Assembly: GCA_016718275.1 (NCBI GenBank)
Contig: JADKEA010000001.1
Span: forward strand, 248,001-312,000
Direction: 5' to 3'
Length of the DNA stretch: 64,000 bases
DNA from: Candidatus Villigracilis affinis
GTDB taxonomy: Bacteria > Chloroflexota > Anaerolineae > Anaerolineales > Villigracilaceae
Position numbers and translations under genes: made by a program. Positions 18,834-27,835 of this stretch are shown piece after piece; the first letter of the stretch is position 1, and every line of letters starts with the position of its first letter. Under the pieces are notes generated by a model that searched no databases, was not told the DNA's origin, and saw only the letters and a program-made list of their open reading frames with translations.

Positions 18834-19499
18834 ATGAAACAATTTTTCAAAAACATACTCAAACCCATACGCTGGAACACGTTTATCCGTGATTTTATTC
18901 GTATCGAGATCGGCTTCATGATGTTTGGCCTTGCCATTGTCTTGATGATCCAGGGCAATCTTGGCACAAGCGCCTGGGCCGTGCTGGAAGTGGCTCTGGC
19001 TCACAAGCTCGGCATTTCCATCGGCACGATGACCGTTTTGATGGGTTTTATGGTGCTTTCAGGAGCATTGATCATGCGTGAGAAGATCGGCTGGGGCACA
19101 CTGGGAAATATTCTTTCCATCGGCCCCTGGGAAGATTTGTGGCTTTCCATCATTCCATCTGTAAAAGATAACTTGTTCTTACAAAGCGGGATGCTTCTAC
19201 TGGCGATCTTTCTGATGGGAATCGCAAGCGCCATCTACATCGGCGTGGATGCTGGGGCAGGTCCGCGAGATAGCATGATGCTGGCGATCAAACGCACCAC
19301 GGGAATTAGCATCCGCGTGGCGCGCGCCATCGTCGAAGTGACCGTGGTGACCATCGGCTGGTTGCTGGGCGGCCCCGTTGGGATCGGCACACTGGTTTAT
19401 GCCATTCTGGTCGGGCCAGCGGTGCAGTGGGGATTCAAGGTTTTCAATGTTCACCCGCATGGGCCTGAGGCGTTGGTTCCACAGGCGCCTGAAGATTAA
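18834..19499 (+). CDS. YczE/YitT-like integral membrane protein
   Basis: 221 residues from MKQFFKNILKP; the in-frame ATG 14 codons upstream lies inside the neighbouring divergent gene. Five to six helices are predicted by eye, with the family segments FGLAIVLMIQGNLGTSAW and IYIGVDAGAGPRDSMM. The function of the family is not established; some members look like small-molecule exporters. An extended -10 (TG-G-TATCAT, 18822-18827) ends only six bases before the ATG and no Shine-Dalgarno is visible, so the message may be leaderless. Confidence 0.82.
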   Translation: MKQFFKNILKPIRWNTFIRDFIRIEIGFMMFGLAIVLMIQGNLGTSAWAVLEVALAHKLGISIGTMTVLMGFMVLSGALIMREKIGWGTLGNILSIGPWEDLWLSIIPSVKDNLFLQSGMLLLAIFLMGIASAIYIGVDAGAGPRDSMMLAIKRTTGISIRVARAIVEVTVVTIGWLLGGPVGIGTLVYAILVGPAVQWGFKVFNVHPHGPEALVPQAPED

Positions 19500-19514
19500 T
19501 ATTTGGACTTTCGC

Positions 19515-19546
19515 ATGTCACCCTTCGCTACCGCTCAGGGTGACAT
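19515..19546. repeat. Palindromic repeat ATGTCACCCT/AGGGTGACAT
   Basis: A perfect 10-bp inverted repeat around a 12-base loop in the gap before the subtilisin gene. It belongs to the class of short dispersed palindromes and could double as a weak terminator. Confidence 0.55.
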
Positions 19547-19567
19547 ATAAAATAAAAGGAGAATTCC

Positions 19568-21910
19568 ATGACCGAAGAAACCCCTCCAATCGAAATCGAA
19601 CCACAAATCGTCGAACCGCAAAACCGCTCCACGGGCGCGTTGATCTTGTTCCTGTTCATTGCGCTGCCGATGCCGTTCTGCCTGTTCATGTATCATTTCA
19701 TCGTATGGTCCACCGAGCAAAGTGCGATCATTTCATCCAGCGTAAAAGACCTTGCCTGGGCAGGTCTTATTGGTTTGTTGATCCAGGCCGTTTTCATGAC
19801 AGGCCTGACTGCCGTTTTGTGGCGCTTCACCAAGGATGACCGCTTCAAGCCTGTGTATGCAGGGTTGTTCGGCGCATCTGTAATGGCGTTCCCTGCGTTG
19901 ATCCTGCGCGCGATCGGTCCCAACAATGACCAGTTGGGCTCGATCGTACAATTCATTCTCTGTGTGATCGGCGCAGGCATTGTCATCCTTCTTCGCAAAA
20001 ACAAAATCAAATGGGACCGTCCGTCATTGCCGTTCGGTTTGGTTGTGGCAGGCGTTGGTGTGATTCCTTTTGCGATTTATGGTTCATTCGGTTCGATCGG
20101 CGATATCGTCGCAAGCCTGTTCGCGGGAGTTGCATTTGGTTTGCTTGCCGCCACGTTGATGGAATCGACCACTGACAACATCCTTTTGGATGGAGTGGGC
20201 ATCGGTGCGGTGCTATCACTGCTTGGCGCATCCATTGGGTATGACGGTTCACAATTGCTTTTGCTTGCCGTTCTGCCAGCGTTCGCATTTGCGATTGCGG
20301 CGGTCATGCCTTCAAAACTTGCGGCAGGCGCTGCGGCTGCGCTGCTCGCATTTGCAACCCTGTCCATGTTTGACCCGACCGAGTTGACGGCTGTGCTCGG
20401 TGACATTGCAGGCCTGGCTGTAAAGGCAGGCGGCATCGTCATTTTGATCGGGTGGGGCACCAGCATCGTCGCGCTGATTCTGCGCTTCGCAACAGCGGCC
20501 AGTTCACGGTCCGTAACGAAGCGGGCGATCGGGTGGGCTGGCGCTGGCGTCATGTGGCTCATTGTCGCCGCAGTATTTTTCATGTTTGGCAATCCAGGAA
20601 ATTATGGCGACCGCCTCTTTGTCATCCTGAAAGATCAGGCGGATATTTCCGCTGTGGCAAAGATCGAAAACCGCGACGATCGTTTGAATGCGGCCTACGA
20701 AATATTGACTTCGCATGCCAACGAAACACAGGCTGATCTGCGCAATTTCTTCGACAAGGCGGGCGTGGAATACACACCGTATTATTTGGAAAACGCGATG
20801 GAGGTACGCGGCGGAACATTGACGCGACTCTATTTGATGACCCGTCCCGAAGTGGATCGCGTCATCCCCAGCCCACGCCTGCGTGCTGTTCCTGAAGATT
20901 TTCCCGCCTTTGGCGGTGCCACCGATGTGGAAGCGAATATACAATGGAACATCGCCATGATCGGCGCGGATAAAGTGTGGAATGAATTCGGCGTCACCGG
21001 CGAAGGCATCGTGGTCGGTCAATCTGATTCAGGCGTCGACGGGAATCACCCCGCCATCCGCGAACAGTATCGCGGCTTCAACAAAGGCGATGACTATAAC
21101 TGGTTCGATCCGTGGGATGACACAACCTCCCCCAACGATGAAGGCGGGCACGGCACACACACCACAGGCACGATCCTCGGCACAAATGGAATCGGTGTTG
21201 CGCCCGGCGCGCAATGGATCGGCTGTGTAAATTTGGACCGCAATCTTGCCAACCCTGCGCTGTATCTCGATTGCATGCAATTCATGCTGGCGCCTTTTCC
21301 GCATGGCGGCAACCCGTTGAAAGACGGCGACCCAACCAAAGCTGCGCATGTGTTAAACAATTCCTGGGGTTGTCCATCCATCGAAGGCTGTGACCCAAAC
21401 GCGCTGTTGTATGCAGCAAACAACTTGAGAGATGCAGGCATCTTCGTAGTGGTTTCCACAGGCAACGATGGACCCAACTGCGAAACGGTTGAATCGCCGC
21501 TCTCGTTATATGATTCGGTCTTTTCGGTCGGCGCCATTGATATTCTCGGTAACATGGCCGATTTCAGCAGCCGTGGGCCCGTCACCGCCGATGACTCAGG
21601 ACGCACAAAGCCTGATATCGTTGCACCCGGCGTGAATATCCTTTCATCCACACCCGAAGGAACCTATGCCGAATTCAGCGGCACTTCGATGGCAGGCCCA
21701 CACATCGTGGGTGTAGTGGCGTTGATCTGGTCGGCACAACCTGAATTGATCGGCGATATCGACGCGACCGAACAACTCATCATCGACACCGCCCAGCCAT
21801 TCACCGGCGATACGTCTGCTGGCTGTTTTACTGGAAGCAATCCGAGCAACGCCTTCGGTTATGGCGTTGTTGATGTTTACGCCGCTGTAAAGCAGGCTTT
21901 AGGAAAATAA
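19568..21910 (+). CDS. Membrane-anchored subtilisin-like (S8) serine protease
   Basis: 780 residues; AAAGGAG precedes the ATG. Residues 1-360 are a multi-helix membrane domain of about ten segments, with no classic signal peptide. A linker of about 110 residues resembling a propeptide follows, then the S8 domain. Catalytic residues are Asp487 (SDSGVDGNHP), His528 (GGHGTHTTG) and Ser707 (SGTSMAGPH), with the oxyanion Asn in NNSWG. Eight or so Cys in the protease domain suggest disulfides outside the cell. Most subtilases are secreted after a simple signal peptide, so the large membrane N-terminus is unusual. Two bases separate it from the next gene. Confidence 0.92.
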   Translation: MTEETPPIEIEPQIVEPQNRSTGALILFLFIALPMPFCLFMYHFIVWSTEQSAIISSSVKDLAWAGLIGLLIQAVFMTGLTAVLWRFTKDDRFKPVYAGLFGASVMAFPALILRAIGPNNDQLGSIVQFILCVIGAGIVILLRKNKIKWDRPSLPFGLVVAGVGVIPFAIYGSFGSIGDIVASLFAGVAFGLLAATLMESTTDNILLDGVGIGAVLSLLGASIGYDGSQLLLLAVLPAFAFAIAAVMPSKLAAGAAAALLAFATLSMFDPTELTAVLGDIAGLAVKAGGIVILIGWGTSIVALILRFATAASSRSVTKRAIGWAGAGVMWLIVAAVFFMFGNPGNYGDRLFVILKDQADISAVAKIENRDDRLNAAYEILTSHANETQADLRNFFDKAGVEYTPYYLENAMEVRGGTLTRLYLMTRPEVDRVIPSPRLRAVPEDFPAFGGATDVEANIQWNIAMIGADKVWNEFGVTGEGIVVGQSDSGVDGNHPAIREQYRGFNKGDDYNWFDPWDDTTSPNDEGGHGTHTTGTILGTNGIGVAPGAQWIGCVNLDRNLANPALYLDCMQFMLAPFPHGGNPLKDGDPTKAAHVLNNSWGCPSIEGCDPNALLYAANNLRDAGIFVVVSTGNDGPNCETVESPLSLYDSVFSVGAIDILGNMADFSSRGPVTADDSGRTKPDIVAPGVNILSSTPEGTYAEFSGTSMAGPHIVGVVALIWSAQPELIGDIDATEQLIIDTAQPFTGDTSAGCFTGSNPSNAFGYGVVDVYAAVKQALGK

Positions 21911-21911
21911 C

Positions 21912-22397
21912 ATGCCAACAATATCACGCCCCAAACTCCCAAAGGGTTACGTTGACAATCCCATTTCCGAAGTACCCTGGGAACATGTTGAAAAGCGATT
22001 GACCGAATCCATTAACTACTGGCTGTGCACGGTCTACCCTGATGGCCGCCCGCATGTCGTCCCGCGCTGGGGCGCATTTCTGGATGGCAAACTATATTAC
22101 GATGGCAGCCCCGAAACACGTCACGCCCGAAATTTGGAAAAGAATCCAAACACGACCCTGCACCTCGAAAGCGGCAATGACGTGGTCATCATGGAAGGGA
22201 CCTCAACCTCCGCATCCAAACCCGACCTCGAACTGGCCCAGCGACTATCGGCAGCCTACTGCGCCAAATACGAATCCGACGGCTACGCCCCGAAGCCCGA
22301 TCAATGGGATGAAGGCGGCCTATACGTCTTCACTCCGCGTCAATGCCTGGCATGGACAAAATTCTTCGAGAACCCGACCAAATTCATTTTTGAATAA
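21912..22397 (+). CDS. Pyridoxamine 5'-phosphate oxidase-fold flavin/F420-binding protein
   Basis: 161 residues. The split-barrel pattern NYWLCTVYPDGRPHVVPRW, then KLYYDGSPETRHARNLEKNP and a C-terminal TPRQCLAWTKF match the PNPOx-like/F420-dependent (TIGR03618-type) group. These bind FMN or F420 and reduce small molecules. It starts one base after the subtilisin stop, but the functional link is unclear. Confidence 0.85.
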   Translation: MPTISRPKLPKGYVDNPISEVPWEHVEKRLTESINYWLCTVYPDGRPHVVPRWGAFLDGKLYYDGSPETRHARNLEKNPNTTLHLESGNDVVIMEGTSTSASKPDLELAQRLSAAYCAKYESDGYAPKPDQWDEGGLYVFTPRQCLAWTKFFENPTKFIFE

Positions 22398-22452
22398 AAC
22401 AGAGTGCGCGACGCACCCATGCATTGGAAACAAGCTCACGAAAGGCAAGTTA

Positions 22453-23640
22453 ATGAACAAAACATTCGTCAAACCTCGTTATGATTCAGGCGGCTTTGCG
22501 GGGACCCCAAATCGGATCAAGGAAGCATTCGCCTCGAAGAAATACGACGCGGTTGTCATGTTCTTCATTGATGCCTTCGGCTGGCGTTTCTACGAACGCT
22601 TTCAGGATGACCCATTCATCAAACGGATCGAGAAACATGGGAAGATCGAAAAACTGACTTCGCAATTCCCGTCCACCACCGCAGCACACGTCACCACTAT
22701 GCATACGGGTCTGCCCGTTGGCCAGAGCGGCGTATTTGAATGGCAATACTACGAGCCGCTGGTGGATCGGATCGTTACTCCGTTGTTATTTTCATATGCG
22801 GGCACAAGGGAACGCGAAAGCCTGGGCTCCGCAAAGATAAACCCCGAAAAACTTTACCCAACTGGGGTTTTGTATCCCGAGTTAAAACAGATGGGCGTGG
22901 AATCATTCAACTTTGGACTGCGTGACTACACCCCTTCCACATATTCGAAGGTCGTCATGAAGGGTTCCGAAATACTTTCCTTCAAGACACTTTCAGAAGC
23001 CCTCGTAAATGTGGGCCTATTGCTGGAAAAACAAGAAAAACCCACCTACATCCATTTGTATTTCGACAAGATCGACGCACTGGGCCACGAATATGGACCA
23101 AATGCTCCGCAAACCGAAGCAGAAATCCAAACCTTCCTGCTGATGATGGAACATTATTTCGAGCGCATTTTCAAAGGAAAAAAGAAAATCCTATTCCTCA
23201 TGACAGCCGATCACGGTATGTGTGAGATCGACCCAAAGACCACGACCTTCCTGAATACAAATCCAAACTTTGAAGGCGTTCAACGTTTCATCAAACGGAA
23301 TCGTAAAGACCATTTGATCGTCCCTGCTGGCTCGGCGCGTGATATGTTCCTCTATATTAAGGATGGATTTCTGGATGAAGCGCAAGACTTCCTTGCCAGA
23401 AGATTGGAAGGCAGGGCGGATGTCGTCAAAACTGAAACGCTCATCGCAGAAGGGTACTTCGGCAAAGAGATCTCAGCCCGTTTTCTGGAACGTGTCGGAA
23501 ATCTGGTCATTTTGTCTTATCGTTATGAATCCGTCTGGTGGTACGAAAAAGATAAATTTGAGCAGAACTTCTACGGTCATCACGGCGGACTCACCCCGCA
23601 GGAGATGGAAACTATTCTGTATTCCTATGAAATCGGATAA
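22453..23640 (+). CDS. Alkaline phosphatase superfamily nucleotide pyrophosphatase/phosphodiesterase-like enzyme
   Basis: 395 residues from MNKTFVKPRYD at 22453 (AAAGG upstream); the open frame runs further 5' but that part overlaps the previous gene. Metal and nucleophile region: VMFFIDAFGWRF with Asp, then AAHVTTMHTGLPVGQSGVFEW with the nucleophile Thr, then KIDALGHEYGP, TADHGM and the late HHGGLTP. These are the metal ligands of type I phosphodiesterases. No signal peptide, so it is likely cytoplasmic. Substrate unknown. Confidence 0.85.
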   Translation: MNKTFVKPRYDSGGFAGTPNRIKEAFASKKYDAVVMFFIDAFGWRFYERFQDDPFIKRIEKHGKIEKLTSQFPSTTAAHVTTMHTGLPVGQSGVFEWQYYEPLVDRIVTPLLFSYAGTRERESLGSAKINPEKLYPTGVLYPELKQMGVESFNFGLRDYTPSTYSKVVMKGSEILSFKTLSEALVNVGLLLEKQEKPTYIHLYFDKIDALGHEYGPNAPQTEAEIQTFLLMMEHYFERIFKGKKKILFLMTADHGMCEIDPKTTTFLNTNPNFEGVQRFIKRNRKDHLIVPAGSARDMFLYIKDGFLDEAQDFLARRLEGRADVVKTETLIAEGYFGKEISARFLERVGNLVILSYRYESVWWYEKDKFEQNFYGHHGGLTPQEMETILYSYEIG

Positions 23641-23642
23641 AC

Positions 23643-23673
23643 AAAAAGACGACCGATATCGGTCGTCTTTTTT
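23643..23673. terminator. Bidirectional intrinsic terminator
   Basis: AAAAAGACGACCGAT pairs perfectly with ATCGGTCGTCTTTTT with almost no loop, directly between the converging phosphodiesterase and Ig-like genes. Confidence 0.9.
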
Positions 23674-23681
23674 CTAATGGA

Positions 23682-24632
23682 TCATCCACGCGCATGCGGA
23701 TACGGACTCCAATCGCACAGGTTGATAAATGGGGTGGTCAGACCGGCCTCAACACTGAAAATCTTCATCAGGCCGCTCGTCTCTGTATATGCACCTTCCA
23801 GGTTGTAACCGGGCGCCCAGGCATAGGCATAATATCTACCGACAGGGAGCAGGACGCTGTAAACCATCTCGTTCTCCGGAATGGCAAACTGGATTCTTTC
23901 ACCCGTATTTGCATTTTCAAAGTAAAGGGTCATCGGCGGGTTGAACTCGCTCGGATAGCATAGGTTGCCTCCAACAGTGCCATGTGAAAGCTGCGGCTGC
24001 CTCACTTTGATGCTCACATAGAAAGGAACATTTGCCTTATCGCCAGAGCCGAACAATGCGCCGGAGGGCGTACGCAGCATCCAGTACCCGGAATATTCAC
24101 CGGGGTTTGATGGAGCGGTGAGCAGAACAGAGACATCCACGCTCTGTCCGGGAGCCACATTATACGGAAGGCGTACACTGGTGGTACCGCCCATTTGTGA
24201 GCCGCTGGAAAAGACCAGCATATAGTCCGGTGTCCATGTGCAGGTTCCGCGGTTCTTCAATCGCCAGGTTTTGGTGAATGATTCATTTACATTAAACGCG
24301 GACCCATCGGGAACGGTCACATCCTTGATGAACGCCACCCAGTCACAATAGGTGACAGGGACACTGGTCGGTGCCGCTGTGGAAGTGGGGACAGGGGTGA
24401 CTGTTACCGGAATATAGATCGGCGCAGGCGTAGGCGGAAGCGGGGTCGAAGTTGGTGTGGGTGTCATTGCGCCGAGGGCTTGTGTAACCATCGCCTGTAT
24501 CGTCGCCTGTGGATCGACATCTGGTTTTGGATTCAAAACCTGTGCCGCTACAAGTGTAAGGGGAACAATAGCCATAATTCCAAGGGCTAAAATCCCGAAA
24601 ATAATAAGAATCATATTGTTTGATAGTTTCAT
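23682..24632 (-). CDS. Surface protein with NBR1-type Ig-like domain
   Basis: 316 residues; GAGAGGT precedes the ATG. An N-terminal helix (ILIIFGILALGIMAIVPLTLVA) anchors or exports it. Residues 50-95 form a Thr/Pro-rich linker (PTPTSTPLPPTPAP). The NBR1-like Ig domain follows (DVTVPDGSAFNVNESFTKTW, then LKNRGTCTWTPDYMLVF). The last 90 residues are a separate beta domain with two Cys. Such architecture is common on the surface of Anaerolineae. The ligand is unknown. Confidence 0.85.
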   Translation of the reverse strand: MKLSNNMILIIFGILALGIMAIVPLTLVAAQVLNPKPDVDPQATIQAMVTQALGAMTPTPTSTPLPPTPAPIYIPVTVTPVPTSTAAPTSVPVTYCDWVAFIKDVTVPDGSAFNVNESFTKTWRLKNRGTCTWTPDYMLVFSSGSQMGGTTSVRLPYNVAPGQSVDVSVLLTAPSNPGEYSGYWMLRTPSGALFGSGDKANVPFYVSIKVRQPQLSHGTVGGNLCYPSEFNPPMTLYFENANTGERIQFAIPENEMVYSVLLPVGRYYAYAWAPGYNLEGAYTETSGLMKIFSVEAGLTTPFINLCDWSPYPHARG

Positions 24633-24739
24633 GTTGCACCTCTCAAGTTTCTTTGCCCCTCAGGAACGATGGCAGAGCCTAAAAAGTTCCTGGTACTTAA
24701 GGTGGATTCAAGCAGAATCGGGATACAATTGCAGCATAT

Positions 24740-25294
24740 ATGATCACTTCTGAAGTATTAAATCCCCTTTTACTTTCTGCGTTCACCAAGGAAATCACCT
24801 GGCTGGAAGCAGCTTCGCGGTTTTCGCTTGATGAGATCATTGACACTTTTTATTACACGCGCGAACGCACTGAGGAAAACCTGATTCCGTTGACCGATGC
24901 CCAGGTGGCATACTCCTCACCGGCACATTCGCTTTGGTCCATCAGCGAATCAGTCACCCACCTCATCCACACCCAGGGTTTTTATCACAATAAACTACTG
25001 GATATTTCAACAAGCCAGCTTCCGCACATCGTCGAAGCCGCACGCGGATTTGGCGAAGGCGCAAAACAAAATGTGTCAGCCAACGACCTGCACGTGGGGT
25101 TGGCGGCGGCCACAGAGCGCATCCACGCCATTATTGAACAAACACGCAATCTACACGACCCAGAGAAGACCGAAGTCAACTCCGCTTTCGGTGTGTGCAA
25201 CTACAAGACCTGGGTCCTGCTCATGCTCGCCCACGAAGTGGACCATCTCCGTCAAATGGTGGCAATGAGAAGGCTCGCTCGTACAGACGCATAA
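24740..25294 (+). CDS. DinB family protein
   Basis: 184 residues forming a helical bundle. His residues at VTHLIHTQGF and AHEVDHLRQM fit the DinB/YfiT metal-binding triad. The family includes thiol transferases and many proteins of unknown function. A TACAAT -10 at 24724-24729 lies ten bases before the ATG and no Shine-Dalgarno is seen, consistent with a leaderless message. Confidence 0.8.
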   Translation: MITSEVLNPLLLSAFTKEITWLEAASRFSLDEIIDTFYYTRERTEENLIPLTDAQVAYSSPAHSLWSISESVTHLIHTQGFYHNKLLDISTSQLPHIVEAARGFGEGAKQNVSANDLHVGLAAATERIHAIIEQTRNLHDPEKTEVNSAFGVCNYKTWVLLMLAHEVDHLRQMVAMRRLARTDA

Positions 25295-25298
25295 AAAT

Positions 25299-25326
25299 AA
25301 AAAGAAGGCGCATAGGCCTTCTTTTT
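25299..25326. terminator. Bidirectional terminator
   Basis: AAAAAGAAGGC pairs with GCCTTCTTTTT around a five-base loop, between the converging DinB and hypothetical genes. Confidence 0.87.
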
Positions 25327-25690
25327 ATTTACCCAGAACCCAGGTTCTGGCCTTTTCAATGTCATCGAACTGGTGAAAGTCATAACCGCGGTTACGAAAT
25401 ACGGTTTCCATAAACAATGTATTCTCGTTCAATTCTCTAAAGACCATGGCGATCTTCCATTTGCGTGAGATCCCGATTCGCATGTTGACCTCAGGGCGTT
25501 CATAGAATTCGAACAGGCTAAACGCAAAAACAGAATTGCGATGGTCTACGATCTGACGGTCGCATTGATGACAGGCCGCCGCCTCGACGATCTCTTTCAC
25601 CATTAGGTTCGCAGTTTCAGCGGTCACTGACCCATTTGTTTTCACATAGATGATATGCTCATCCAAAATATATTCGATTTGCCATTCCAT
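25325..25690 (-). CDS. Small STAS/SpoIIAA-like hypothetical protein
   Basis: 121 residues, no signal peptide. The pattern of an N-terminal strand pair (EYILDEHIIYVKTNGSVTAE), a helix, a strand with DHRNSVFAFSLFEFYE, and a last strand-helix (DIEKARTWVLGK) resembles single-domain STAS/SpoIIAA-like proteins in bacteria with many sensor kinases. The assignment is from overall pattern only. Confidence 0.65.
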   Translation of the reverse strand: MEWQIEYILDEHIIYVKTNGSVTAETANLMVKEIVEAAACHQCDRQIVDHRNSVFAFSLFEFYERPEVNMRIGISRKWKIAMVFRELNENTLFMETVFRNRGYDFHQFDDIEKARTWVLGK

Positions 25691-25733
25691 GCTGCATTAT
25701 TACCGTTAAGAAATTAGACTTTACTGAAAAATC

Positions 25734-25773
25734 AAAAAGCAACATGACAGTCTTGCTTATCACGTTGCTTTTT
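25734..25773. terminator. Terminator AAAAAGCAAC/GTTGCTTTTT
   Basis: A 10-bp stem with a 20-base loop. On the minus strand it follows the small membrane protein gene and ends in a T tract. Confidence 0.75.
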
Positions 25774-25793
25774 ATTTGTGATGGTCGCCGTGG

Positions 25794-26126
25794 TTATTTC
25801 GGCTTATCAGCCCACAAGCCGGCCAGCAAAAGCACTTCGGCTGCCTTGGCATAATACCCGATCGCGCTGGTCGTGCCAGCCACGAACTGCTTGTTTCCCA
25901 TGATCACCCACAGGACAATGGTCAGCAGGGTGTAGCCGACCAATCCCCACCAGACCAGTTTGTGTCGCTGCTGAAAGAAGGGAATCGGTAAAAAATAAGC
26001 ACCGAGCAGACCGAGGTAGCCCAATCCATTCAAGGTGAAACCAATATCGGGAAAGAGAACCAGATGAAAGTAGGCAGCCAGCAGGCTTCCCAGGATAATC
26101 ACATAGTGTTTAAGGCTGAGTTTCAT
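25794..26126 (-). CDS. Small four-helix membrane protein, unknown
   Basis: 110 residues from MKLSLKHY at 26126, with AAGGAG upstream; the longer frame (11 extra codons) contains that ribosome site and is rejected. Four hydrophobic segments with short loops. No recognised function. It stands alone on the minus strand. Confidence 0.75.
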   Translation of the reverse strand: MKLSLKHYVIILGSLLAAYFHLVLFPDIGFTLNGLGYLGLLGAYFLPIPFFQQRHKLVWWGLVGYTLLTIVLWVIMGNKQFVAGTTSAIGYYAKAAEVLLLAGLWADKPK

Positions 26127-26242
26127 TTTTTCTCCTTGGCTAGATGGATAAATTACCAATGGCTGAGCTGTTTAATATAGATAACATATGAGTCCGTTTA
26201 TCTTACCAGTTATCATCTTTTATGTCCAAAAGCATCCATTCG

Positions 26243-26271
26243 TTAACAAATCATGCAAGTACGAGTACAAT
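26243..26271 (+). promoter_or_regulatory. Sigma70-type promoter of ssb
   Basis: TTAACA (26243-26248), a 17-base spacer and TACAAT (26266-26271). A GCCGAA-type hairpin lies in the leader, and an AAGGAG site precedes the ssb ATG. Confidence 0.7.
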
Positions 26272-26336
26272 ACGAACTGTCTTATTTTCCCCGCCGAAGT
26301 TCGGCGGGTACCTAAACCCACAAGGAGCTTCCCCCC

Positions 26337-26768
26337 ATGTATCACACTATTATCATCGTAGGCAATGTAGGCAAGGATCCTGAAATGCGTTATACGCCAT
26401 CAGGTCAGGCGGTCACTTCGTTTTCAGTTGCCACAAGCCGCCAGTATACCGCCGGGAACGGCGAACAAGTAAAGGAAACCATCTGGTTCCGCGTTTCTAC
26501 ATGGGGTAAAACCGCCGAGGTCTGCAACCAGTACGTCAAGAAAGGCTCCAAGGTGCTCGTCGAAGGACGTCTGACGCCGGACAAAAACACCGGCAGCCCA
26601 CGGATCTACACCAAACAAGACGGCTCCGCCGGTACCTCATTTGAAGTCACAGCATCCACCGTACGCTTCCTTTCATCACGCGGTGAAACCCACGAAGGTG
26701 GTCCGGTTGCGGGCGGTGGCGGCATGGAAATGGCCGAGCTTCCCCCCGAAGACGACATTCCGTTCTAA
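26337..26768 (+). CDS. ssb: Single-stranded DNA-binding protein
   Basis: 143 residues. The OB fold is clear: VGNVGKDPEMRYTPSGQAVTS, then ETIWFRVSTWGKTAEVCNQY and KGSKVLVEGRLTPD. A glycine-rich linker leads to the acidic tail MAELPPEDDIPF, the peptide that recruits replication and repair proteins. It forms homotetramers on exposed single strands. It begins a plus-strand run of genes through 28869. Confidence 0.95.
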   Translation: MYHTIIIVGNVGKDPEMRYTPSGQAVTSFSVATSRQYTAGNGEQVKETIWFRVSTWGKTAEVCNQYVKKGSKVLVEGRLTPDKNTGSPRIYTKQDGSAGTSFEVTASTVRFLSSRGETHEGGPVAGGGGMEMAELPPEDDIPF

Positions 26769-26778
26769 CCGAATCAAC

Positions 26779-26807
26779 GGAGGCAGGTCACTGGCTGACC
26801 TGCCTCC
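26779..26807. terminator. Hairpin between ssb and the DUF3467 gene
   Basis: GGAGGCAGGTCA pairs with TGACCTGCCTCC around CTGGC, just after the ssb stop. No T run follows, so it may attenuate rather than fully stop transcription. Confidence 0.6.
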
Positions 26808-26822
26808 CATTTGGATACTTCC

Positions 26823-27161
26823 ATGACCACTCCCCCAATTCCTCCAAAATCCACAGGTCCGATCCTCGAACTTCCCGCCGACCTTGAGCTTGTTTACGCC
26901 AACCTCGCGCGCATTGCCCATTCCCCGGCCGATATCGTTCTTGACTTCGCCCATCTCCTCCCTGGCGAGCCGCGCGCCAAGATCAAATCACGCGTGGTGA
27001 TGACCCCGCTCAGCGCCAAACTGCTCGTTCGGGCTCTCACCGAAAATATCGCCCGCTACGAAACCGCCTTTGGCGAGATCGCCATCCCCTCCAACAACTC
27101 TCTCGCCGATAATCTCTTTCGTCCCTTTCAACAGCCCCCCGAACCCCCAAAAGAACCGTAG
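26823..27161 (+). CDS. DUF3467 domain protein
   Basis: 112 residues from the ATG at 26823. The core LELVYANLARIAHSPADIVLDF, then FAHLLPG and VVMTPLSAKLLVRALTENI, are typical of DUF3467, a small beta-alpha domain of unknown function common near ssb and translin genes in this phylum (the last point is from general recall). The C-terminus is proline-rich. Confidence 0.82.
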   Translation: MTTPPIPPKSTGPILELPADLELVYANLARIAHSPADIVLDFAHLLPGEPRAKIKSRVVMTPLSAKLLVRALTENIARYETAFGEIAIPSNNSLADNLFRPFQQPPEPPKEP

Positions 27162-27166
27162 GCAAC

Positions 27167-27814
27167 ATGCATAAGCTAGAACAGATCACAGACGGAATTC
27201 GAAAGGTCTTTGACGCGCGTACATCCGCACGTGACCATGCCCTTGCACAGGCGCGCCAGCTTACCCGCGCCTGCTCCCTCGCCATCCGCGCCGTGCATCG
27301 TGACGAAGCCGATGCAATGAACGCTCAGTTACAGGAAGCGCGTCAGCTCGCAGATACCCTGCGCGCCTCCCTCGCGGCATACCCCGATCTTTTTTACGCG
27401 GGATACACACAGGACGCACTCAAGGAATTTGTGGAAGCCAATGTCACCTGCGCCTTGATCAGGAATGAACCGCTTCAGACTCCCGAAGAACTGGTCGTTG
27501 AACCCTCGACATTTCTCAACGGGTTGGCGGAAGTCGTCGGTGAATTGCGTCGCCGCATCCTGGATATTCTCCGTCACGGATATTCACCCGAAGCCGAACG
27601 CCTGCTGAGTTACATGGACGAGATCTACTCCATACTGGTTACCATGGATTATCCCGATGCGATCACCAATGGCCTGCGCCGCCAGACCGACCTTGCGCGC
27701 AGCATCATCGAAAAAACGCGCGGCGACATCACCTTTAGCCTGCGCGGTGAACATCTCACTCAAGCCATCAGCAAGCTGAGTGCCCAATTAAACAACGACC
27801 AGCCCACAGATTAA
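27167..27814 (+). CDS. Translin family protein
   Basis: 215 residues, five bases after the previous stop. Entirely helical. DARTSARDHALAQARQLTRAC near the N-terminus, and LLSYMDEIYSILVTMDYPDA with GLRRQTDLARSIIEKTRGDI near the C-terminus, match prokaryotic translin/TRAX proteins. Eukaryotic translin-TRAX is an RNA nuclease (C3PO); the bacterial role is little studied. Acidic residues at MDEIYS and TRGD match TRAX catalytic positions. The neighbour ssb suggests nucleic-acid metabolism. Confidence 0.85.
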   Translation: MHKLEQITDGIRKVFDARTSARDHALAQARQLTRACSLAIRAVHRDEADAMNAQLQEARQLADTLRASLAAYPDLFYAGYTQDALKEFVEANVTCALIRNEPLQTPEELVVEPSTFLNGLAEVVGELRRRILDILRHGYSPEAERLLSYMDEIYSILVTMDYPDAITNGLRRQTDLARSIIEKTRGDITFSLRGEHLTQAISKLSAQLNNDQPTD

Positions 27815-27835
27815 ATAGAGATTCGGAATCATCGC

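Noticed and set aside
22042..22452. N-terminal extension of the phosphodiesterase frame
   Set aside because: It overlaps the PNPOx-fold gene in another frame and is not protein-like; the ATG at 22453 has a ribosome site and a family-like start.
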